Origin: Taklimakanibacter albus
GTDB lineage: Bacteria; Pseudomonadota; Alphaproteobacteria; Rhizobiales; Aestuariivirgaceae
Direction of reading: 5' to 3'
Length of the DNA stretch: 64,000 nucleotides
Assembly (NCBI RefSeq): GCF_016595235.1
Contig: NZ_JAENHL010000003.1
Coordinates: 124,001 to 188,000, forward strand
The notes beneath the pieces are model-generated. The model worked only from the letters and a program-made list of their open reading frames with translations. It was not told where the DNA came from and made no database searches. The position numbers and the translations under genes were made by a program. Shown piece after piece: positions 44,768 to 52,400 of the stretch (its first letter is position 1; each line of letters starts with the position of its first letter).

Positions 44768-44842
44768 TGGCCGGAAAGCAGCACGCCCAGGCAGAACCGC
44801 CGAGGTTCACGGGAGAGGGCGAGGGATAGAGGATAAAATTCA

Positions 44843-45880
44843 ATGGGTTACAAGGTTGCAGTGGTCGGCGCGACAGGCAATGTCGGCCGCGAAATGCTCA
44901 ACATACTGGAAGAGCGCCAGTTTCCGGTGGACGAGATCTTTGCCATCGCGTCCCGCCGCTCGCTCGGCACCGAGGTCTCCTATGGCGACCGGACGCTCAA
45001 ATGCGTGGACCTCGAGACCTTCGATTTCCGCGGTATCGACTTCGTGCTGATGTCGGCGGGTTCGGCCGTCTCCAAGGAATGGTCGCCCAGGATCGGCGCT
45101 TTGGGGCCGATGGTGATCGATAATTCCTCCTGCTGGCGTTATGACGCGGAAGTCCCGCTCGTGGTGCCGGAGGTGAACGCCCATGTGCTCGAGGAATATA
45201 TGCGTCGCAAGACGCGGCAGAACATCATCGCCAATCCGAACTGCTCGACCGCTCAGCTCGTCGTGGTGCTGAAGCCCTTGCACGACCTCGCCAAGATCAA
45301 GCGCGTGGTGGTCTCGACCTACCAATCCGTGTCGGGTGCCGGCAAGGAAGGGATGGACGAATTGTGGACCCAGACCAAGGGCATCTTCGTCACCGATGCG
45401 CCGGACGCCAAGAAGTTCACCAAGCAGATCGCCTTCAACGTCATCCCCCATATCGACGTCTTCATGGAAGACGGCTTCACCAAGGAAGAATGGAAGATGG
45501 TGGTCGAGACCAAGAAGATTCTCGACCCTAAGATCAAGCTCACCGCAACTTGCGTGCGTGTGCCGGTCTTTGTCGGCCATTCGGAAGCGGTCAATATCGA
45601 GTTCGAGCGCCCGATAACGGCGGAGGAAGCCCGCGAGACTTTGCGTGAGGCGCCGGGCGTGCTGGTCGTCGACAAGCGCGAGGACGGCGGCTACGTGACC
45701 CCGGTCGAATGCGTCGGCGATTTCGCCACCTTCGTGTCGCGCATCCGCGAGGATGGCACGATCGAAAACGGCCTCAGCCTGTGGGTGGTTTCCGACAATC
45801 TGCGCAAGGGTGCCGCGCTCAACACGGTGCAGATCGCCGAAGCGCTGATCAATCGCGGCCTTCTGCAAAGGGCCGCGTAA
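44843..45880 (+). CDS. asd: Aspartate-semialdehyde dehydrogenase
   Basis: The 345-residue enzyme reduces aspartyl phosphate to aspartate semialdehyde, the branch metabolite for lysine, threonine, methionine and diaminopimelate. It begins MGYKVAVVGATGNVGREML (NADP site). The catalytic Cys134 is in ANPNCSTAQLV, and ATCVRVPVFVGHSEAVNIEF carries the conserved Arg and His. AGAGGA precedes the ATG. Transcription probably starts more than 200 bases upstream and crosses a leader ORF. Confidence 0.97.
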   Translation: MGYKVAVVGATGNVGREMLNILEERQFPVDEIFAIASRRSLGTEVSYGDRTLKCVDLETFDFRGIDFVLMSAGSAVSKEWSPRIGALGPMVIDNSSCWRYDAEVPLVVPEVNAHVLEEYMRRKTRQNIIANPNCSTAQLVVVLKPLHDLAKIKRVVVSTYQSVSGAGKEGMDELWTQTKGIFVTDAPDAKKFTKQIAFNVIPHIDVFMEDGFTKEEWKMVVETKKILDPKIKLTATCVRVPVFVGHSEAVNIEFERPITAEEARETLREAPGVLVVDKREDGGYVTPVECVGDFATFVSRIREDGTIENGLSLWVVSDNLRKGAALNTVQIAEALINRGLLQRAA

Positions 45881-45893
45881 CTTACGCATTATC

Positions 45894-45917
45894 CCCTCTC
45901 CCCTCAGGGGGAGAGGG
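45894..45917. repeat. Palindromic element after asd
   Basis: CCCTCTCCCC and GGGGAGAGGG pair perfectly around a short TCA(G) loop, 13 bases after the asd stop. It resembles the element at 3379-3406. It may end asd transcription, but no T-run follows. Confidence 0.6.
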
Positions 45918-46042
45918 TAAAGCCTGTGGCAGGATTGTCACATTCTGTCAGTATAAAGAGCGAATGCGCAAAAATCCCCCTGTCGGATGCGCTCGACTCA
46001 TGCTATCTAGCCCGTCCCTGAACACAACACATGGAGACCGTC

Positions 46043-46078
46043 ATGATGACAGCACGTAAGGAGCGTCGTTTACCGTGA
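46043..46078 (+). CDS. Mini-ORF 1 (11 aa, basic)
   Basis: GGAG at 46033-46036 stands six bases before an ATG that opens MMTARKERRLP and stops at 46076-46078. The TGA overlaps the GTG of the next mini-ORF (GTGA). Four of its eleven codons are Arg or Lys. It may be a regulatory leader peptide for the 66-residue gene 205 bases downstream. The 403-base gap 45881-46283 holds no other coding frame that I trust. Confidence 0.3.
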   Translation: MMTARKERRLP

Positions 46079-46146
46079 TCTCCGGGCCCCCGGGCTCGGT
46101 CCCGGTCTGGCCTTTCCGCTTGTGTTTGCGACATCCCAAAGCCTGA
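46075..46146 (+). CDS. Mini-ORF 2 (23 aa), overlapping mini-ORF 1
   Basis: GTG at 46075, with AAGGAG eleven bases upstream inside mini-ORF 1, opens a 23-codon frame (ISGPPGSVPVWPFRLCLRH and two more residues before the end). The 4-base stop/start overlap is the arrangement seen in translationally coupled genes. Composition alone does not prove coding. Confidence 0.25.
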   Translation: MISGPPGSVPVWPFRLCLRHPKA

Positions 46147-46283
46147 AGACCATTTGACCGGGACGTGACTCTCGTCTCATGCGCGTGACGCGCATGCGCG
46201 GGACGATCACGGATCACGCATTTTCTCATTTTTGTTCATTTTTCAAACGCGCACGCACTTCTGTGCTCCGCGAAAGGAAAATC

Positions 46284-46484
46284 ATGTCTGCTTATCAGAA
46301 ATCGCTGCCGTGGTTCAGACGCCCGGCACGCAGCCTCATCGCCGCTCCGGCGGCCCGGCTCCTCGCCGGCCATAAGAGGGAACGGCGCATCCCCCATGAT
46401 CCGCGCGAGATCGAAAGATTCCGCGTCGAACTGGAGCTGAAACGCGCCAGCCTCGATCTGACCTACCGCTTCAAGGTCATGTAA
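46284..46484 (+). CDS. Small hypothetical basic protein (66 aa)
   Basis: AAAGGAAA six bases before the ATG supports this start. The product, MSAYQKSLPWFRRPARSLIA onward, is strongly basic, with a helical C-terminal part (EIERFRVELELKRASLDL). No signal peptide or family is recognised. Its 3' end overlaps the convergent dehydratase gene by 8 bases, and the shared ends form a short inverted repeat (AAGGTCATG...CATGACCTT). Confidence 0.6.
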   Translation: MSAYQKSLPWFRRPARSLIAAPAARLLAGHKRERRIPHDPREIERFRVELELKRASLDLTYRFKVM

Positions 46485-47421
46485 TCATGACCTTGGAGAA
46501 GGTCAGGGGATCGGTATTGGACCCGCACAGGACGACGCAGACGCGTTCATCCTTGTGCGGCCGGTATGCACCAGACAGAAGCGCAGCGAAGGCTGTGGCG
46601 CCGCCCGGTTCGGTTACGATCCGCGCATGGTCCCACAGCCAACGCTGCGCCATCCTGATTTCCTCGTCCATCACCAGCGCCACGCGCTCGATATATTTCT
46701 GCGCCAGCGGAAACATCAACTCGCCGGCAAAGGACGCGCCGAGCGAATCGGCCGCGATTCCCGACGGCGTCACCGTCACGCGCTCGCCCTTCGCCAGAGA
46801 GGCGTGAAGCGCGTTGCAGGTGTCGGGCTCGACACCGACGATCCGCACATCGCCCCGATACCAGCCGGCAATGCCGCCGATCAGGCCGCCGCCGCCCACC
46901 GCCACCAGAAGCGTATCGATGTCGGGCAACTGCTCCTGAATTTCCTTAGCCAAAGTGCCCTGGCCGAGAAGCGTCGGCTCGGCGTCATAAGCATGCACCG
47001 ACAGGGCGCCGGTTTCGGCGATGAAGCGATTGCACTTTTCCAGCGCGTCATAATAAGTGGCGCCATCCTGAGCGATGACCGCGCCATAACTTTTGATCTT
47101 CGCCACCTTGGCGGGAGACGCGATGGCGGGAACGAAAATATGCGCCGGCACGCCGGCCATATAGGCGGCGTAGGCCGCTGCCGCGCCATGATTGCCGCCC
47201 GACGCCGCGGCGATGCCGGCATTCGGAATGTCGCGGCCAAGCACCGTCGAGAAAGCGCCGCGCGCCTTGAAGGAGCCGGTATGCTGGAAGAGCTCGAGCT
47301 TCAACGCCACCGGCCGCGCGATCTTGGACAGCGTCACCTCCATCACCGGCGTGCGCCGGATATAGGATGCAATCTTCGTGGCGGTCGCTTCGATGGCGGA
47401 ACGGGTGATCGGGTCAGGCAT
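46477..47421 (-). CDS. Threonine/serine dehydratase-type PLP enzyme
   Basis: The 314-residue fold-type II PLP enzyme has the cofactor lysine Lys52 in GSFKARGAFS, the substrate loop SGGNHGAAAAYAA and the phosphate loop VAVGGGGLIGGIAGW. It lacks the C-terminal ACT-type regulatory domain of biosynthetic IlvA, so a catabolic threonine dehydratase, serine racemase or a related hydroxy-amino-acid lyase is likely. It overlaps the DUF429 gene by 8 bases and is co-transcribed with it. Confidence 0.9.
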   Translation of the reverse strand: MPDPITRSAIEATATKIASYIRRTPVMEVTLSKIARPVALKLELFQHTGSFKARGAFSTVLGRDIPNAGIAAASGGNHGAAAAYAAYMAGVPAHIFVPAIASPAKVAKIKSYGAVIAQDGATYYDALEKCNRFIAETGALSVHAYDAEPTLLGQGTLAKEIQEQLPDIDTLLVAVGGGGLIGGIAGWYRGDVRIVGVEPDTCNALHASLAKGERVTVTPSGIAADSLGASFAGELMFPLAQKYIERVALVMDEEIRMAQRWLWDHARIVTEPGGATAFAALLSGAYRPHKDERVCVVLCGSNTDPLTFSKVMIT

Positions 47422-48136
47422 TGATTTCCATCCTCAGGCCACGCGGGTTGCGGGGCGGATCTTGCGGGAAACGCATAGACCGGCCGTTCAGGATGCGCCA
47501 TGCCACGAAAGCACAAGCGCAGGCATCGAGCAGATCATCGGCGCCGACATCGCGGCGGCGGTAATCCGATTTGAGATCATCGATCGGCAGGCCGGCACGG
47601 CGCAGCAGCGCGCGTCTGAGATCGAGGCCCGGCCCGTAGGGGGAGCTTTTCACCTTCTTCGGCAGAGGCAAAGGCGTCTCGCCATTCATCACCCAGAAAG
47701 CAAGCTCGGGATGCGATTCGAAGATGCGCGCCTGCAGCTCGGGTGTGACGAGCGCGTCGATCTCGCGCATCTTGGGGAAGAGGTGGAAACATTGCTTGGA
47801 GACTTTCCTGGGCGGATCGGAGTGCAGCAGATTGACCCGGCAGGCTTCGGCATAGTCGTCGCAATAGATGGCCGTCTGCGAAGGCACCGCGAAGACGCTC
47901 GACTGGCGCTCGCCGAGGCGCTGCCGCACCGCGCGTTCGGGCGGGCGGCCGGAGCTTTCCGGCAGACCGATCGGCATGTCGACCGCGATGATCGTGGCGG
48001 TGAGCGCCATGACCTCGGCGAAATTTCTGCATAAATGCGAGGCGAGGGCCGGGCCGCCATCCCAGGTCACCGCGATCCAGCCGGCCGGACAGCCATCGAC
48101 GCCGGCGACTAGCGCGTGATCAGGAAAAGTGGACAC
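47414..48136 (-). CDS. DUF429 domain-containing protein
   Basis: The 240-residue protein carries VAGVDGCPAGWIAVTWDG at its start, IAVDMPIGLPESSGRPPERAVRQRLG in the middle (cited in parts) and a late DDLLDACACAFVAWRI, the conserved acidic pattern of DUF429, a putative RNase H-like nuclease family. The GTG start at 48136 and first eight or nine codons lie inside a palindromic repeat (48111-48160), so the N-terminus MSTFPDHAL is repeat-derived. Function unknown. Confidence 0.9.
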   Translation of the reverse strand: MSTFPDHALVAGVDGCPAGWIAVTWDGGPALASHLCRNFAEVMALTATIIAVDMPIGLPESSGRPPERAVRQRLGERQSSVFAVPSQTAIYCDDYAEACRVNLLHSDPPRKVSKQCFHLFPKMREIDALVTPELQARIFESHPELAFWVMNGETPLPLPKKVKSSPYGPGLDLRRALLRRAGLPIDDLKSDYRRRDVGADDLLDACACAFVAWRILNGRSMRFPQDPPRNPRGLRMEINA

Positions 48137-48160
48137 CGGTTTTCCGTCCGATCACGCGCT
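48111..48160. repeat. Dispersed palindromic repeat overlapping the DUF429 start
   Basis: AGCGCGTGATC and GATCACGCGCT form perfect 11-bp outer arms, with inner GGAAAA/TTTTCC arms around GTGGACACCGG. It is of the same type as the elements at 60589-60636 and 63672-63716, a family widespread between genes of Hyphomicrobiales. Confidence 0.75.
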
Positions 48161-48174
48161 AAATTTAAGATTTC

Positions 48175-48222
48175 GATCACGTTTATGAGTTTGGGTTGTT
48201 TCAACCCAAACTCATCGTGATC
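48175..48222. repeat. Long perfect hairpin between DUF429 and pyridoxal kinase genes
   Basis: GATCACG (48175-48181) pairs with CGTGATC (48216-48222), and ATGAGTTTGGGTTG (48185-48198) pairs perfectly with CAACCCAAACTCAT (48202-48215), with a TTT bulge and TTT loop. This 21-bp stem adjoins the palindrome at 48111. It may help end kinase transcription. Confidence 0.8.
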
Positions 48223-48232
48223 TGGCAGGGCC

Positions 48233-49048
48233 TCAGCCACGGTGGGCGGGATGGGCTTTTATGGCGGCGATATCTTTCAGGCCGGTGACGAGATCAAGGC
48301 TGGTCTTGCCGGCGCTTGCCGTGATGACCTGCTCGATGATGGCGACGGCGAAGCCGATGCTGTCCTCGAGCGTGTGCCGCAGAGCGAGACGGGCGGCGAG
48401 AATGCCGGCCAGGAGATCGCCGGTGCCATGCGGGATATCGGCCAGCCTGGGCCGGGTGACCGCCGTCATCTGGCCGTGCTCGACCAGGGCGGTGGTCAGT
48501 TGCCCGTCCTCGGGAAGCGAGGTCACGACGATCGATTTGCCGTTCAAGGACCGGCAGGCGGCGCGTGCCGTCTCCCGGTCGTGGACAGGGAGGCCGGTGA
48601 GCCAGCCGAGCTCGAAGGCGTTGGGGGTCAGGAGATGGGCCATGGGCAGAAGCCTGTCCCTTATGGCGCCGGCGACGACTTCAGGGATGTACAGGCCTTC
48701 GGGCATGTCGCCGAGCACCGGGTCGCACAGATAGAGTGCCTTGGGCATACGGCCGATGATCCCGGCAACCGCCTCGATCTGCTCGGCATTGGCGAAATAG
48801 CCGGTCACGATGATGGCGTCCGGCTCGATATAACCGAGCCCGATGAGGCGCTCCAGCATGGCGGCGAGCTTGTCGGGCGGCGTGGCGAGGCCGGCCGGCC
48901 GCGCCAGACCCGGATGGTTGGACAGCATGATGGTCGACAACGCGATGGGCGAAATACCCAGCGCCAGCATGGTCGGAAAGATTACCGAATTGCCGACCAG
49001 TCCGACAGCCACTTGCGATGAAATCGTGATGACCTGGCGAGGCGCCAT
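48233..49048 (-). CDS. pdxY: Pyridoxal kinase (PdxY-like, ribokinase family)
   Basis: The ATG at 49048, nine bases after GGAG, gives 271 residues that begin MAPRQVITISSQVAVGLVGN, typical of PdxY/PdxK. The substrate region VGNSVIFPTMLALGISP and the anion-hole and base motif DIPHGTGDLLAGILAARLA are present. It phosphorylates pyridoxal to PLP in salvage. An upstream open stretch to 49171 lacks family similarity. Confidence 0.9.
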   Translation of the reverse strand: MAPRQVITISSQVAVGLVGNSVIFPTMLALGISPIALSTIMLSNHPGLARPAGLATPPDKLAAMLERLIGLGYIEPDAIIVTGYFANAEQIEAVAGIIGRMPKALYLCDPVLGDMPEGLYIPEVVAGAIRDRLLPMAHLLTPNAFELGWLTGLPVHDRETARAACRSLNGKSIVVTSLPEDGQLTTALVEHGQMTAVTRPRLADIPHGTGDLLAGILAARLALRHTLEDSIGFAVAIIEQVITASAGKTSLDLVTGLKDIAAIKAHPAHRG

Positions 49049-49227
49049 GAAACTTAAGCTCCGAAAGCTGCGGGAGAGAGGGAGCAGGTGAGGACTTGCA
49101 TATCGCTTCCAGGGTGTTGCATCGCCAAATCCTCCTCTAACATTCCCCCCAAAAGGACGAAAGAAGACCACTCAAATTATTCGCAAATCCCCCGCGCGGT
49201 CCCATTGTGGCTTAAGCGCGGCGGGTT

Positions 49228-49288
49228 CGCGCAAATAAATTATTTGCGCGCCCCTTCCCTTACGAACATTTGCCAGAATCTTCTGGCA
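49228..49288. promoter_or_regulatory. Two palindromes in the pdxY / alpha-2-macroglobulin intergenic region
   Basis: CGCGCAAATA-AAT-TATTTGCGCG (49228-49250) has perfect 10-bp arms, and TGCCAGAA-TC-TTCTGGCA (49271-49288) has perfect 8-bp arms. Both are candidate operators for one of the divergent genes. The remainder of the 399-base gap 49049-49447 shows a short GGCCC...GGGCC hairpin and no coding frame I trust. Confidence 0.55.
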
Positions 49289-49447
49289 CCCCGATTGCCG
49301 GACTACGGAAAGGCACCTACCATGCCGGCCCTGAATTACGGGCCGGGACAGATGTCAGCGCCGCGCGGTTGTCATGCGCCCACTTTATGTGGCGCAGCGA
49401 TGTCACGCGGCCAACCGTCAGCCGTGGCAAGACAAGGGATGATCCGG

Positions 49448-52400
49448 ATGAGCGCGCGCACCAACACCATCGGCCACTTCATATATATCTATCGACTGTT
49501 GATCGCTCTCGCTTTGGTCGGGCTCATGGCAGCGCCGGTCCGCGCCGCGGCCCCCTTCGTCATCGACAACTACTCTTATGCCGCGGACAACTACCGCGAA
49601 ACGATCGCCAAGATCGCCAAAACCCTCAAAAAGACCGAGCCCGAGCTGCAGCAGGAGCTCGACGCCGCGGTCGAGCAAGGCAACAACCGCACCGCCGCGC
49701 AGGTGATGGAGCAGTTGCTGGCACTCAACCCTGACGATCAGGCGAACTGGCAGAAGCTCGCCGATTTCCTGCTCGTCGCCGAACCGTTCAACTCGCAGGA
49801 CGGCTATGAATTGCCGACGCTGGCCATCGGGGCCGCGATCCGCGCCTATCAGCTCTCCAACAGCAATGAGCAGAAGGCGGCGGCGCTCAACGATATCGCC
49901 CAGGCGCTGGTCAAGCGCCAGGACTGGCGTCCGGCGCTCAACGCCTATCGCGCCAGCCTCGAGCTCGTCGAGAATGCCGACATCCGCAAGACCTATGAGG
50001 AATTGCGCAAGATCCACGGCTTCCGCATCACCGACTATACGGTCGAAAGCGATGCGCCGCAGCCACGTTTGTGCTTCCAGTTCTCCGATCCGCTCGCCAA
50101 TTCGGTCAGCGATTTCGCGCCCTACTTCACGCAGGATCCAGGCCCGATCTCGGCCGTCACGGTCGATGGCAGCAAATTGTGCCTCGAAGGCCTGAAGCAT
50201 GGCGAACGCTACAAGGTCACGGTGCGCCAGGGCCTGCCCTCCTCGGTCGATGAGAGCCTGCTCGACAATGCCGATTACGAAATCTATGTGCGCGACCGCT
50301 CGCCGTCGGTGCAGTTCGTCGGCAAATCCTATGTGCTGCCGCGCACGGGGCAGAGCGGCATCCCGCTGGTTTCGGTGAACACCGGCAAAGCGAAGCTCCA
50401 GCTCTATCGCATCGGTGACCGCAGCCTGCTCTCGGCGGTGGGCGGCAACTTCCTCGAGCAGCTCTATGGCTACCAGGCCTCCGACATCGCCCGCAGCAAG
50501 GGCGAGAAGGTCTGGGAAGGCAATATGGATCTGGTCAGCAAGGCCAATGAGGACGTCACCACCGCGTTTCCGGTGGACGAAGCCCTCGGCAAGATCACGC
50601 CCGGCCTCTATGTGATGACGGCGCAGCCGGGCGATCTCGTGGCGGCGGACGACTATAATCAGATCGCCACGCAGTGGTTTATCGTCTCCGATCTCGGCCT
50701 CACGACGCTCAAGGGCAAGGACGGGCTGCACGTCTCCTTGCGCTCGATCGCTTCGGCCGACCCACTCGCCAATGTCACGGTCAGGCTCCTCGCCCGCAAC
50801 AACGAGATCCTCGGCAGTGTGAAGACGGATGCGACCGGCGTCGCCTTCTTCGATGCCGGCCTCACCAAGGGCGAGGACGGGCTCGAGCCGGCGCTGGTCG
50901 TCGCCTCCGACGACAAGGACGACTATGCCTTCATCGACATTTCGCGGCAGGCTTTCGATCTCTCCGACCGCGGCGTCACCGGGCGTGACCCGCCGGGTGC
51001 GGCGGATGCCTTCGTCTATGTCGAGCGCGGCGTCTATCGCCGCGGCGAAACCGTCCATGCCGCGCTCCTGTTGCGTGATGGCAACGCCAATCAGCTGGCC
51101 GATGTGCCGGTCACGCTGGTGGTCGAGCGCCCGGATGGCGTCGAATATTCGCGCGCCGTTCTGAACGATCAGGGCGCCGGCGGGCGCACCCTCGATATTC
51201 CGCTCATCGCTTCGGCGGCGGGCGGCACCTGGCGTGTCCTCGCTTATACCGACCCCAAGGCGCCGGCGATCGGCGAGACCAGCTTCCTCGTCGAAGATTA
51301 TGTGCCCGACCGCATCGAATTCGATCTCAAGGCCAATGGCACACGCATCGACCGCAATGTCGGTGCGAGCCTGACGGTCGACGGGCGCTATCTGTTCGGC
51401 GCGCCGGCCGCCAATCTCGATATCGAGGGCGATGTGTCGGTCTCGGCCGACTACCAGCCTTTCGAGCAGTGGAAGGATTATGCCTTCGGCCTGTCGGATG
51501 AAGGCGTCGACACGGTGCAGAACAGCATCGGCGATCTGGCCCAGACCGACGACAAGGGCCATGCCGAAATCACCATGCCACTGCCGCAGCTGCCGACGAC
51601 GACCCGTCCGCTGAAAGCCAGCTTCACCATCCGCATGAAGGAAGCCGGTGGCCGCGGTGTGGTGCGCACCGCCGCGCTGCCGATCCTGTCGACCGGCAAT
51701 ATGCTCGGGCTGAAGCAGGAAGGCGAAGCCGGCGAAGGCGGCCAGGCCGTCTTCAACGCCATCGCCGTCGATCCGGAGGGCAAGCCGGTCGCGGTCAAAG
51801 GCGCCAGCTGGGTGCTGAAGCGCCTGACCACGACCTATCAGTGGTACAAGACCGACAATCGCTGGAGCTACGAAGCCGTCACCACCGCTCGCAAAGTGAC
51901 CGGCGGCACGGTCGATATCGCGGCCGACAAGCCGGCGCAGATCAGCGCGCCGGTGCAGTGGGGCCAGTACCGGCTCGAAATTGCCGGTGACAATCTGGCG
52001 CCGTCCTCGACCAGCTTCTATGCCGGCTATTACGTCTCCGAAAAAGCCAACACGCCGGACATGCTGCCGGTGGCGCTCGACCGCACATCGGTGAAGACCG
52101 GCGACACGCTGCAGGTGAAGATCGATGCCCGCTTCAGCGGCAAGGCCTCGGTGCAGGTGGTGGGCGAAAAGCTCTATTCATCGCAGCTCATCGACGTGCC
52201 GGACAATGGCACCACGGTGCCGGTCACCGTCGGCAAGGACTGGGGCACCGGCGCCTATGTCATCGTCACCCATTTCCGGCCGATGGATGTCGCCGCCAAG
52301 CGCATGCCGACACGTTCGATCGGCCTCGCCTGGTTCGGCATCGATCGCGATGAGCGCACGCTCAAGATCGCGCTGACGCCGGCCCCGGTAATGAAGCCGC

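Noticed and set aside
49418-51562. 714-codon antisense frame inside the alpha-2-macroglobulin gene
   Set aside because: The plus-strand gene has signal peptide, thioester and partner gene; the antisense product has low-complexity shadow composition.
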